DNA from: Pseudothauera rhizosphaerae
GTDB lineage: Bacteria > Pseudomonadota > Gammaproteobacteria > Burkholderiales > Rhodocyclaceae
DNA: 64,000 bases
Assembly: GCF_004801305.1 (NCBI RefSeq)
Contig: NZ_SSOD01000008.1
Coordinates: 178,003 to 242,002, forward strand
Reading direction: 5' to 3'
The position numbers were made by a program, and so were the translations under genes. The notes below the pieces were generated by a model. It worked only from the letters and a program-made list of their open reading frames with translations. It had not been told where the DNA came from and did not search any database. Positions 56,904-64,000 of this stretch are shown piece after piece (position 1 is the first letter of the stretch; the number at the start of each line of letters is the position of its first letter).

Positions 56904-57497
56904 GCATATCGACACCATTTCCTGCCGCAGCGCAGCCTGCCCACGGTGCGCCATACCGTGGACGGCCATCCGCGCCGCGCCGCGGCGGAGGACTTCGTCC
57001 GCGCGGTCTTCCGCCGCCGCTACGGCGCCGAGGTGCCGGGCTTCGCGCCCAATCTGATGGTGCTCGAACGCGACGCGCGCATCGTGGCCGCCGCGGGCTG
57101 GCGCAGCGCGGCCGAAGACCGGCTGATGCTGGAGCACTACCTCGACCGGTCGGTGGAGGAAGCACTCGCCCGCCTGGCCGGCCAGCCGGTGCCCCGCGGG
57201 CGCATCGTGGAGGTGGGCAACCTGGCGGCGGAGCGGCCGGGGAGCAGCGTGGACGTCATCTTCGCGCTGGCGGCGCACCTGGACCGGCTGGGCTACGAGT
57301 GGGTGGCGTTCACCGCCACGGCCGAGCTGATCGGCATCTTCCGCCGCCTCGGCCTGCCGCCGCTGGCCATCGCGCCCGCCGATCCGCACCGCCTGGGCGA
57401 ACAGGCGCGGGCCTGGGGCAGCTACTACGCCACCGGGCCGGTCGTGGTCGCCGGCCGCATCCGGCTGGCGCTGGACAAGGCGGCCGGCCATGGGTGA
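56898..57497 (+). CDS. Thermostable haemolysin-like protein (acyltransferase-like)
   Basis: 199 residues from the TTG at 56898 (no ATG in frame); GTG at 56946 is an alternative. The core (DFVRAVFRRRYGAEVPGFAPNLMVLE, GRIVEVGNLAAERPGSS, YEWVAFTATAELIGIFRRLGLPPL) belongs to the T_hemolysin family, which looks like a GNAT/autoinducer-synthase-type acyltransferase. Function in bacteria without haemolysis is unknown. It overlaps the AMP-ligase gene by eight bases, which suggests that it uses an acyl group prepared by that enzyme. Confidence 0.75.
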   Translation: MRAYRHHFLPQRSLPTVRHTVDGHPRRAAAEDFVRAVFRRRYGAEVPGFAPNLMVLERDARIVAAAGWRSAAEDRLMLEHYLDRSVEEALARLAGQPVPRGRIVEVGNLAAERPGSSVDVIFALAAHLDRLGYEWVAFTATAELIGIFRRLGLPPLAIAPADPHRLGEQARAWGSYYATGPVVVAGRIRLALDKAAGHG

Positions 57498-58971
57498 GTT
57501 CGACTGGCGCGACGAACTCGCGCGCCATCCGTGCCACCGCGTCCTGCTCGCCGCGCCGGGACGCGCCTGGTGGGCGGGGGAGATCGTCGCGGAACTGGAT
57601 GCGCTGTGCGAGCGCCTGGCCGCCAGCCGGGTGCTCGCCGTGCTGGCGGACAACGGCCCGGAGTGGGTCATGGCCGACCTCGCGGCGCAGTCGGCCGGCG
57701 TGGTGCATCTGCCGCTGCCGGCCTTCTTCACCTCCGCCCAGTTGAGCCACGCGTTGGAACGCTCGGGCGCCGATACGGTGCTCACCGACCAGCCCGAGCG
57801 CATCGGCGCGCTGGACCTGGGGTTCTGCCTCACCGGGCGCAGGCAGGGCCTGCACTGGATGCGCCGGGTCGCCGCCCCGGCCGCACTGCCGGCCGGGACG
57901 GCGAAGATTTCCTTCACCTCCGGCAGCACCGGCGCGCCCAAGGGCGTGTGCCTGTCCGCGCAAGGCCTGCTCGACACCGCCCGCGCGGTGGACGAGCGTC
58001 TGCGCGGGCTGCCCTTGGAACGCCACCTGGCGGTGCTGCCGCTCGCGCTGCTGCTGGAGAACGTGGCCGGCGTCTACGCCCCCCTGCTGCGCGGCATGGC
58101 GGTGCACCTGCCGCCGCTCGCGTCGCTGGGCTGGCGCGGCGCGGCGGGCTTCGATCCGGCCGGGCTGGACCGCAGCCTGCGGAAAACCCGCGCGTCGAGC
58201 GTGATCCTGGTGCCGGAACTGCTGAAGGCGTGGCTCGGCCTGCTGCAGCATTCCGGCCGGCTCGCGCCCGGGAGCCTGTGCTTTGCCGCGGTCGGCGGGG
58301 CGCGGGTGGCCTCCGGCCTGCTGACCACCGCGCGCCGTGCCGGATTGCCCGTCTGCCAGGGCTACGGCCTGACCGAGGCCGGTTCAGTGGTCTGCCTCAA
58401 CTTGCCGGGCGAAGCGAACGACGGCGACGACGTGGGGCGTCCGCTCGCCCATGCGCGGGTGGAGATCGACGATGGCGAGGTGGTAGTGCGCAGCCGTGGC
58501 TTCCTCGGCTATGCGGGCAACCCGGTGGGCGAGGGCGGTGTGTTTCGCACCGGCGACCTGGGCGTACTGGACGTCCGGGGCCACCTGCGCCTGGCGGGGC
58601 GGCGCAAGAACCTGCTGATCACCTCCTTCGGCCGCAACGTGGCGCCGGAGTGGATCGAATCCCTGCTGCTGGCCGATGCGCGCGTGCTGCAGGCGCTGGT
58701 GACGGGCGACGGCCGTCCGTCCCCGGTCGCGCTGCTGGTCCCCGCGCCGGGCGTGGAGGCGCGCCAGCTCGGCGCGCTGGTGGCCGGGGTCAACGCCGGC
58801 CTGCCGGACTACGCGCGCATCGCACGCTGGCGGGCCGTCCCGCCTTTCACCGCGGCCGACGGCACCGCGACCGGCAACGGCCGTCCGGTGCGCAGCCGCA
58901 TCAACCAACTGTATGCCGGCGAGATCGCCGCGCTGTACGACAACGAGGAACCGCAAGATGAGCTTCTATGA
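57490..58971 (+). CDS. AMP-dependent acyl ligase-like protein
   Basis: 493 residues of the ANL superfamily. Phosphate loop SFTSGSTGAPKG at 141-152, GYGLTEAG at 291-298, GDLG at 355-358 and the hinge RRKNLLITSFGRN at 371-383. The C-terminal motif that normally holds the catalytic Lys (TxTGK) reads TATGNGRPVR (460-469), so the Lys is replaced by Arg 465 or missing. The protein may still bind acyl-AMP or have lost the adenylation step. It overlaps the next gene by 14 bases. Confidence 0.82.
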   Translation: MGEFDWRDELARHPCHRVLLAAPGRAWWAGEIVAELDALCERLAASRVLAVLADNGPEWVMADLAAQSAGVVHLPLPAFFTSAQLSHALERSGADTVLTDQPERIGALDLGFCLTGRRQGLHWMRRVAAPAALPAGTAKISFTSGSTGAPKGVCLSAQGLLDTARAVDERLRGLPLERHLAVLPLALLLENVAGVYAPLLRGMAVHLPPLASLGWRGAAGFDPAGLDRSLRKTRASSVILVPELLKAWLGLLQHSGRLAPGSLCFAAVGGARVASGLLTTARRAGLPVCQGYGLTEAGSVVCLNLPGEANDGDDVGRPLAHARVEIDDGEVVVRSRGFLGYAGNPVGEGGVFRTGDLGVLDVRGHLRLAGRRKNLLITSFGRNVAPEWIESLLLADARVLQALVTGDGRPSPVALLVPAPGVEARQLGALVAGVNAGLPDYARIARWRAVPPFTAADGTATGNGRPVRSRINQLYAGEIAALYDNEEPQDELL

Positions 58972-59623
58972 GGAACTGCAACGGGCCACCGCCGACGCCC
59001 GCGCGACGCTGGTGGGCGCGCCGGTCATCGCCGCCTGCCTGCAGGGGCGGGTCGGCCGCGAGTCCTACCTGGCCTTTCTCGGCCAGGCCTACCACCACGT
59101 GCGCCACACCACGCCGCTGCTGATGAGGCTGGGCGGCCGCCTGCCCGAACGCCTCGCGTGGATGCGCCGCGCCGTGGCGGAATACATCGACGAGGAGATC
59201 GGCCACGAGGAATGGATCCTCGACGACATCGCCGTCGCCGGCGGCGACGCCGATGCGGTGCGGCGCAGCCGGCCGGACCTGCCCGCCGAGGTGATGGTGG
59301 CCTACGCCTACGACCTGATCGAGCGCGGCAATCCGGCCGCCTTCTTCGGCATGGTGTTCGTGCTGGAAGGCACCAGCGTCGCGCTGGCGCTCACTGCGGC
59401 GGACCGCATCCAGCAGGCCCTGGGCCTGCCCGACGGGGCCTTCACCTACCTGCGCTCCCACGGCACGCTGGACCCGGAGCACACCCGCCACCTGGCCGCA
59501 CTGCTGGAGCGCATGACCCCGGAAGACCAGGCCGACGTGGTCCACGCCGCGCGGGTGTTCTTCAAGCTGTATGGCGACGTCTTCCGCGCGCTGCCCGTCG
59601 TGGAGGCCGCCGCATGCGCCTGA
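58958..59623 (+). CDS. Haem-oxygenase-like di-iron oxidase/oxygenase (TenA-like fold)
   Basis: 221 residues, all helical. Candidate metal ligands: E80 and H83 in EEIGHEEW, D89/D90, E137 in VLEGTS, H168, D172 and H175 in SHGTLDPEHTRHL. This is the iron-containing redox enzyme family; related members such as UndA and SznF use two irons and O2 to oxidise fatty acids or N-groups. The operon with an acyl ligase-like protein and an SDR suggests an acyl or N-acyl substrate. Ligand assignment is by eye. Confidence 0.75.
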   Translation: MSFYEELQRATADARATLVGAPVIAACLQGRVGRESYLAFLGQAYHHVRHTTPLLMRLGGRLPERLAWMRRAVAEYIDEEIGHEEWILDDIAVAGGDADAVRRSRPDLPAEVMVAYAYDLIERGNPAAFFGMVFVLEGTSVALALTAADRIQQALGLPDGAFTYLRSHGTLDPEHTRHLAALLERMTPEDQADVVHAARVFFKLYGDVFRALPVVEAAACA

Positions 59624-60414
59624 GTGAAGCCCGCGTCGTGCTGACCGGCGCCAGCGGCGGACTGGGTTCCGCGCTGGCGCGGCAACTGGCGGAAGCCGGC
59701 GCCTCACTGCTGCTCACGGGCCGCGACGCCGGGCGGCTCGCTACGGTGGCGCTGCCGGCCGGCTGCGAGGTCCGCCGCGTGGCCGCCGACCTGACCAGCG
59801 AGGAGGGCATAGCCGCACTGGCGCAGGCCGCCCGCGATTTCGGCGCCGACGTGCTGATCAACAACGCCGGCACGGGCGGCTTCGGCCTCTTCGAGAACCA
59901 GGCCCCCAAAACCGTGGCCCACATCCTGGCGACGGATCTCGCCGCCCCGCTGCGCCTGACCCATGCGCTGCTGCCCGTCCTGCGCGACCGGCCCGCCGCG
60001 GCGGTGGTGAACATCGGCTCGGCCTTCGGCAGCATTCCCTTCGCCGGCTTCGCCGCGTATTCGGCCGCCAAGGCCGGGCTGCGCGCCTTTTCCCAGGCGC
60101 TGCGGCGGGAACTGGCCGACAGCCCGGTGCGGGTGATCCACGTCGCCCCGCGGGCCATCGACACCGCCCTCGATCCGCCCGCCGCCAGGGCCCTGAACGC
60201 CGCGCTGAGCAACGCCTGCGATCGCCCCGAGGTGGTGGCCGCCCACGTCGTCGACGCCCTGCGCCGCGGGGTAGCCGAACGCCACATCGGCTTCCCGGAA
60301 CGCCTGTTCGCCCGCCTCAACGGACTCGCCCCGGAACTGGTGGACCGGGGCCTGCGCGGCAAGCTGGGGGTCATCAAGCAGCATGCCACCGCGCAACACA
60401 CCGAATCACCCTGA
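59614..60414 (+). CDS. Short-chain dehydrogenase/reductase
   Basis: 266 residues of the classical SDR type: nucleotide site TGASGGLGSALA at 11-22, NNAG at about 84-87, active-site Ser in NIGSAFGS and YSAAK with the catalytic Tyr and Lys. The C-terminal extension (FPERLFARLNGLAPELVDRGL) resembles SDRs that act on lipid or acyl substrates. It overlaps the di-iron gene by ten bases. Probable keto or aldehyde reduction in the operon pathway. Confidence 0.88.
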   Translation: MRLSEARVVLTGASGGLGSALARQLAEAGASLLLTGRDAGRLATVALPAGCEVRRVAADLTSEEGIAALAQAARDFGADVLINNAGTGGFGLFENQAPKTVAHILATDLAAPLRLTHALLPVLRDRPAAAVVNIGSAFGSIPFAGFAAYSAAKAGLRAFSQALRRELADSPVRVIHVAPRAIDTALDPPAARALNAALSNACDRPEVVAAHVVDALRRGVAERHIGFPERLFARLNGLAPELVDRGLRGKLGVIKQHATAQHTESP

Positions 60415-60437
60415 TACATCCACCGGAGAACCCGACC

Positions 60438-61079
60438 ATGCTTCGCCCCTTTCTAGCCGCGGCCGCCCTGTGCTTCGGCCTGAGCGCCGCTGCAGCCGAC
60501 GCCACCGACGAACTGATCCGCCCCATCCAGCAGCGCTGGGCGGAGATCAAGTACCGCCTGCCGCCAAGGGAGCAGGCGGAGCGCTACCGGGAACTGGCCG
60601 AGCAGGCCCACCGCGTCAGCGCGGCCAACCCCAACCACGCCCCGGCGCTGATCTGGGAAGGCATCGTGATCTCCAGCGAGGCCGGCGCCCGCGGCGGCCT
60701 GGGAGCCCTGTCCCTGGCCAAGGAGGCGCGCCGCCTGCTGGAGGAGAGCCTGAAATTGGACGAAGGCGCGCTGGATGGCTCCGCCTACACCAGCCTCGCC
60801 ACCCTCTACGCCAGGGTGCCGCACTGGCCGCTGGGCTTCGGCGACCGGGAGCGGGCCGAAGAACTCTTCCGCAAGGCGCTCGCCCTCAACCCGGGCGGGA
60901 TTGACCCCAACTTCTTCTACGGCGAGTATCTGCTCGACCAGGGCAAGCCCCAGGCGGGGCGTGCCTTCCTCGAAAAGGCGCTCGCCGCGCCGCCGCGGCC
61001 TGGACGGGAACTGGCGGACCAGGGCCGGCGGGAGGAAATCCGCGCGCTGCTTTCCCGCATCGGCGGGGAAGGGAACTGA
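60438..61079 (+). CDS. Exported TPR-like protein
   Basis: 213 residues with a signal peptide (cleaved near AAAADA). Tetratricopeptide-like helices follow (NPNHAPALIWEGIV, SAYTSLATLYARVP, AEELFRKALALNPGG, FLEKALAAP), similar to the TatT-type periplasmic TPR proteins. It may act as a periplasmic scaffold or sensor partner for the kinase encoded two genes later, which begins after a two-base gap to the regulator. Confidence 0.72.
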   Translation: MLRPFLAAAALCFGLSAAAADATDELIRPIQQRWAEIKYRLPPREQAERYRELAEQAHRVSAANPNHAPALIWEGIVISSEAGARGGLGALSLAKEARRLLEESLKLDEGALDGSAYTSLATLYARVPHWPLGFGDRERAEELFRKALALNPGGIDPNFFYGEYLLDQGKPQAGRAFLEKALAAPPRPGRELADQGRREEIRALLSRIGGEGN

Positions 61080-61081
61080 CG

Positions 61082-61744
61082 GTGAGAATACTGGTGGTGG
61101 AGGACGATGCCCTGCTCGGCGACGGCATCCGCGCCGGGCTGGCGCTGGAGACCTACGCGGTGGACTGGGTGCGCAGCGGCGAGCAGGCGCTGGGGGCGCT
61201 GGCCGATCACCGTTACGACGCCTGCGTTCTCGACCTCGGCCTGCCGGGCAAGGACGGCATGGCCGTGCTGCGCCAGTTGCGGCGGCAGGGCAACCGCATC
61301 CCGGTGCTGGTGCTCACCGCCCGTGACACGCGCGAGGACAAGGTCGGCGGACTGGATGCAGGGGCGGACGACTATGTCACCAAGCCCTTCGATCTCGTCG
61401 AACTCCAGGCCCGCCTGCGTGCCCTGCTGCGCCGCGCCGAAGGGGTGGCCGAACCGGTGCTGGCGCACGGCGGGGTGACGCTGGACCCGGCCAGCCGGCG
61501 CGTCAGCCGGGATGGGCAGGAGATCGCCCTGTCGGCCCGCGAATACGCGCTGCTGCACGAACTGCTGGCCCACCCGGGGCGCATCCGCAACCGCGCCCAA
61601 CTGGAGGAAAGCCTCTTCGCCTGGGGCGAGGAAGCCGGCAGCAACATCGTGGAGGTGTACATCCACCATCTGCGCAAGAAGCTTGGCGCGGACTTCATCC
61701 GCACCGTGCGCGGGCTGGGCTATCGGCTCGGAGGGGGCGAGTGA
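61082..61744 (+). CDS. OmpR-family response regulator, QseB/PmrA-like
   Basis: 220 residues. Receiver with D51 (VLDLGLPGKDG) and K in TKPFDL; winged-helix C-terminus (SNIVEVYIHHLRKKLG, FIRTVRGLGYRLGGG). The sequence is close to QseB (start MRILVVEDD, GDGIRAGL, SNxVEVxxHHLRKKLG). GTG start two bases after the TPR gene. QseB/PmrA regulators bind TTAAG-type direct repeats, two of which lie in this window before the EB_dh operon and this operon. Confidence 0.92.
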   Translation: MRILVVEDDALLGDGIRAGLALETYAVDWVRSGEQALGALADHRYDACVLDLGLPGKDGMAVLRQLRRQGNRIPVLVLTARDTREDKVGGLDAGADDYVTKPFDLVELQARLRALLRRAEGVAEPVLAHGGVTLDPASRRVSRDGQEIALSAREYALLHELLAHPGRIRNRAQLEESLFAWGEEAGSNIVEVYIHHLRKKLGADFIRTVRGLGYRLGGGE

Positions 61745-63117
61745 GGCGCCTGCCGGCGCGCGAACGCCTGCATTCGCTGCGCTGGCGGTTGCTCGCCGCC
61801 CTGTGCGCGGCGGTGCTGCTGCTGTGGCTGCTCACCGGCGTGCTCAGCTATACCCGCGCCCAGCACGAAGCCGAGGAACTTATGGACGGCAGCCTGGCGC
61901 AGACCGCGCGCCTGCTGCTCGCCATCCTGGGCGACAACGAAGACGACCTGGCCGAACTCGCCGCGCGCCTGGCCACCGTGCGCGGCGCGGCCGACAACGT
62001 CTACGAACCGCCGCTGGAATTCCAGATCGGCCGCGGCGACGGCACCATCCTCGCGCGCTCCGACAACGCACCCCCCATCCCCGTGCTCGGCGTGGCGGGC
62101 TACAGCGACATCCTGCGCCAGGACACCTCGTGGCGCGTGCTGAACAGGGTGTCGGCGGACGGCCGCTACCGCGTGCAGGTGTCCCAGTCCATCGGCCTGC
62201 GCGACCGCGCCGCCCTCGAAGTAGCCGGGCAGACCGTCCTGCCGCTGGCGGTCATCGCCCCCCTGCTGGTGCTGTTCATCTACCTCTCCATCGTGCGCGG
62301 CCTGCGCCCGCTGGAACGCCTGGCCGCCGAAGTGTCCGCCCGCAGCCCGGACAACCTGCAGCCGCTGGCGGTGCGCAACATTCCCACCGAAGCCGCCCCC
62401 CTGGCCGCCGCCATCGACCGCCTGCTGCAGCGCGTGGGCCGTGCCCTGGACAACGAACGGCGCTTCACCGCCGACGCCGCCCACGAACTGCGCACGCCCC
62501 TGGCGGCCGTGAAGGTCCAGACCCAGGTGGCGCGCCGCAGCCGCGAAGCGGACCAGCGCGACCACGCCCTCGAACAGATCGAATGCGGCGTGGACCGGGC
62601 GTCCCGCCTGGTGGACCAACTCCTGCGCCTGGCTCGCCTGGACCCGATGAATGCCTTGCCTCATGCGGAGCGGGTGGACCTGCGCACGCTGGTCGAGGAA
62701 GCAGTCGCCACCGCCCTCCACGCCGATCCCGCCGAGCAGCGGAGCGTGCGCTGCGAACTACCCGAAGGCGATCTGCACGTCGTGGGCGACGCCGATCTGC
62801 TGCAAATCGCGCTGCGCAACCTGCTGGACAACGCCCTGCGCTACACGCCGGTCGGCAGCCATATCACGGTGGTGGTGCAGGAGGCCGGCGGTGATTTGGT
62901 GAATCTGTTGGTGCGGGATGACGGTCCTGGCGTGTCGGTAGACGTTCTAGGCCGGCTGGGTGAGCGCTTCTTCCGCGGCGCAGGGCAGGCCATTGAGGGG
63001 AACGGGCTGGGGCTCGCCATCGTGGCGCGCATTGCTGAATTGCACGGGGCACGGATGCGGGCGCGGAATCTGCCGGGCGGCGGATTCGAGATCGGCCTGA
63101 CGGGGCTGCGGCGGTAG
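61741..63117 (+). CDS. Sensor histidine kinase, QseC/PmrB-like
   Basis: 458 residues: TM1 at about 16-36, a periplasmic loop of about 120 residues with few acidic clusters, TM2 at about 163-183, a HAMP-like linker, HisKA with H248 (AAHELRTPLAAVKVQ) and a C-terminal ATPase (LLDNALRYTP, DDGPGV, EGNGLGLAIV). GTG start overlapping the regulator stop by four bases. The periplasmic loop is what would detect the signal (for example metal or envelope stress). Confidence 0.92.
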   Translation: MRRLPARERLHSLRWRLLAALCAAVLLLWLLTGVLSYTRAQHEAEELMDGSLAQTARLLLAILGDNEDDLAELAARLATVRGAADNVYEPPLEFQIGRGDGTILARSDNAPPIPVLGVAGYSDILRQDTSWRVLNRVSADGRYRVQVSQSIGLRDRAALEVAGQTVLPLAVIAPLLVLFIYLSIVRGLRPLERLAAEVSARSPDNLQPLAVRNIPTEAAPLAAAIDRLLQRVGRALDNERRFTADAAHELRTPLAAVKVQTQVARRSREADQRDHALEQIECGVDRASRLVDQLLRLARLDPMNALPHAERVDLRTLVEEAVATALHADPAEQRSVRCELPEGDLHVVGDADLLQIALRNLLDNALRYTPVGSHITVVVQEAGGDLVNLLVRDDGPGVSVDVLGRLGERFFRGAGQAIEGNGLGLAIVARIAELHGARMRARNLPGGGFEIGLTGLRR

Positions 63118-63129
63118 CCGCGTGGGACA

Positions 63130-63150
63130 ACACCGGCTCAGGGCCGGTGT
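63130..63150 (+). terminator. Weak terminator-like hairpin after the kinase gene
   Basis: ACACCGGC, loop TCAGG, GCCGGTGT: an 8-bp perfect stem 13 bases after the stop codon. There is no T-run, so termination would be weak or Rho-assisted. Confidence 0.45.
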
Positions 63151-63231
63151 CAGGTGAATACTGGACCCGTACAGAGTTCGTACGAAAGTGGATCAGATGA
63201 CACTGACCCCTTTAGTTGTTTAGTTGTGAGT

Positions 63232-63293
63232 TCTAACGTTCTAGCTCAGGGGCGCCCGCTTGCGGGCGTCCCTTGCAGCGCAAGGTTAGCCCT
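63232..63293 (-). other. attC-like recombination site (distal end of the cassette)
   Basis: On the minus strand it starts GGCTAAC and ends with the core GTTAGAA, with an internal imperfect hairpin (GGGACGCCCGC and GCGGGCGCCCC). The cassette gene stop codon lies inside it, as usual for integron cassettes. About 62 bases. Orientation matches the cassette gene. Confidence 0.7.
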
Positions 63294-63803
63294 AAATTCT
63301 GAGGTATCAAGCGTTGACTTGTCTTTGTATATCGATTCGTACTCGATTAACACCCGAGCCCTTTTCGTGGCGTGTTCAATTTCCTCTGGTCTTGGCAGTT
63401 TCTCGCCATGAAACTGAATCGTGACGAGACTGCGGGTCTCTTTCGCCGACATCATGTAGCCCTTTGAGACAAATGACTGCCATGAGGAATACTGATACTG
63501 TGGAAAGAGTATTTTTAGCACTCTCTCCATTGGTTCAGTTCCTTCTCCAACGATGGGGTGACCATCGACCTGGATTTGGAAGCTATTGATTAGCGCAGGG
63601 CCGACGCCGTTGTTGAGCAACTCGACTGCATATATGTTTTTTGCTGTGTCGGAATGCGTCCAGGTTGTTAGATGGGGGGTGACAGATAATCTGTTATGTT
63701 TTCGAGCTATGCAAGCCTGCCAAATTGTAAGGCCGAGGGCACAAAGTGCAATGATCGAGCTTGAAAATCCCGCTATTGCTTCCCAGCTCAAATTGGCCTC
63801 CAT
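63246..63803 (-). CDS. Integron cassette protein with an N-terminal membrane helix
   Basis: 185 residues. Residues about 9-29 form a single transmembrane helix, followed by a soluble part with no recognised domain (LTTWTHSDTAKNIYAVELLNN, VDGHPIVGEG). The last residues (ANLALQGTPASGRP) are encoded by the attC site, typical of cassette genes. It starts eight bases inside the upstream core site and has no ribosome-binding site. Base composition is clearly AT-richer than the neighbours, which supports recent transfer. Function unknown. Confidence 0.65.
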   Translation of the reverse strand: MEANLSWEAIAGFSSSIIALCALGLTIWQACIARKHNRLSVTPHLTTWTHSDTAKNIYAVELLNNGVGPALINSFQIQVDGHPIVGEGTEPMERVLKILFPQYQYSSWQSFVSKGYMMSAKETRSLVTIQFHGEKLPRPEEIEHATKRARVLIEYESIYKDKSTLDTSEFRANLALQGTPASGRP

Positions 63804-63810
63804 TTGTGTG

Positions 63811-63879
63811 GGCTAACGTCTGAATTCACCGGCCTTGCGCGGCTTTATGCGCAAGGTCCGGTGGAATGATGGGTTAGGG
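63811..63879 (-). other. attC-like recombination site (proximal end of the cassette)
   Basis: On the minus strand the site starts CCTAAC, has paired arms (CCACCGG and CCGGTG; CTTGCGC and GCGCAAG) and ends with GTTAGCC seven bases before the cassette gene start. It belongs to a preceding cassette, whose gene side lies to the right and is cut by an IS element. Confidence 0.72.
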
Positions 63880-64000
63880 AATCGCTGATTTATTCCTCCG
63901 CCGGCGCCCCGGCACAGAGATGCGCTTGAGATAATGGAGGCTGTGTTCGAATGACAGGACGTGGGCCGATGCAATCGAGCTTTTCCGAGTTGGAGTACGC
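63878..64000 (+). mobile_element. Left end of an IS5-like insertion sequence
   Basis: The end GGAATCGCTGATTTATTC follows directly after TTAG (63874-63877), which fits the 4-bp C/T-TA-A/G target sites of the IS5 family. A transposase start lies 73 bases inside. The element runs out of the window, so the right end and the duplicated target cannot be seen. Confidence 0.6.
63951..64000 (+). CDS. IS5-family-like transposase, 5' fragment
   Basis: The visible residues MTGRGPMQSSFSELEYA resemble the start of IS5-family transposases (the MQSSFSELEY block). The rest lies outside the window. The true start is either ATG 63951 or ATG 63969. Confidence 0.6.
   Translation, partial: MTGRGPMQSSFSELEY

Noticed and set aside
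63151..63231. tRNA-like or transposon end between the kinase gene and the cassette
   Set aside because: Only short hairpins (such as CGTAC/GTACG) and TGACAC-like repeats are present; not enough to call an element.

Overview
The window looks like chromosome of a GC-rich betaproteobacterium, most likely a facultatively denitrifying member of the Rhodocyclales. The grounds are the neighbourhood DUF3579 / argD-argF-argG / DUF2788 / yajQ, a BktB-like thiolase, and a clade II type nitrous oxide reductase cluster of the kind known from Dechloromonas- and Azospira-like bacteria. The genus is an inference, and no rRNA or tRNA gene was seen.

Layout. 1-6164: housekeeping block (truC, cut by the window edge; rpsT; DUF3579; argD, argF, argG; DUF2788; ppnP; yajQ), closed by a REP-like inverted pair. 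6255-8418: leftward two-gene operon of a ferritin-like di-iron protein and its probable ferredoxin-flavin reductase, with an FNR/Anr-type box and a TetR-type palindrome upstream. 8694-15345: CobD/CbiB-like protein, thiolase, ATP-grasp/alpha-E pair, Aer-like chemoreceptor. 15360-23109: rsgA, M48 protease, orn, pgi, glycosyltransferase, rpmE, dus.

23150-42775: nitrous oxide respiration region. A leftward copper-delivery operon (FixH-like, PCu(A)C, a small secreted protein, SCO, a secreted protein) is divergent from a three-gene two-component system: a hybrid kinase with a periplasmic CxxCH motif, a receiver-HisKA_3 kinase and a NarL-type regulator. The nos operon follows (nosZ, two cytochromes c, NosB-like, nosD, nosG, nosH, nosF, nosL, nosY, TlpA-like) and runs with overlaps into UbiE/MenG-like and MenA-like genes. 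A 7-2-7 palindrome lies before nosZ, and a 14/16 copy lies before the kinase genes.

42786-54587: BASS transporter, a large autotransporter, a second NosD paralogue, and a leftward operon (DeoR regulator, ABC importer, phosphodiesterase, HAD phosphatase) that probably imports and dephosphorylates an organic phosphate.

54721-63117: a rightward pair (EB_dh haem-binding protein and DUF2231-like membrane protein) and a seven-gene operon (thermostable-haemolysin-like acyltransferase, AMP-ligase-like, haem-oxygenase-like di-iron enzyme, SDR, TPR protein, QseB/PmrA-like regulator, sensor kinase). Both are preceded by TTAAG-N6-TTAAT boxes of PmrA/QseB type. This is the best candidate here for an undescribed system.

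63232-64000: AT-richer foreign DNA: an integron-type gene cassette between two attC-like sites on the minus strand, the outer one abutting the left end of an IS5-like element that runs off the window. No stretch longer than about 300 bases lacks a gene.
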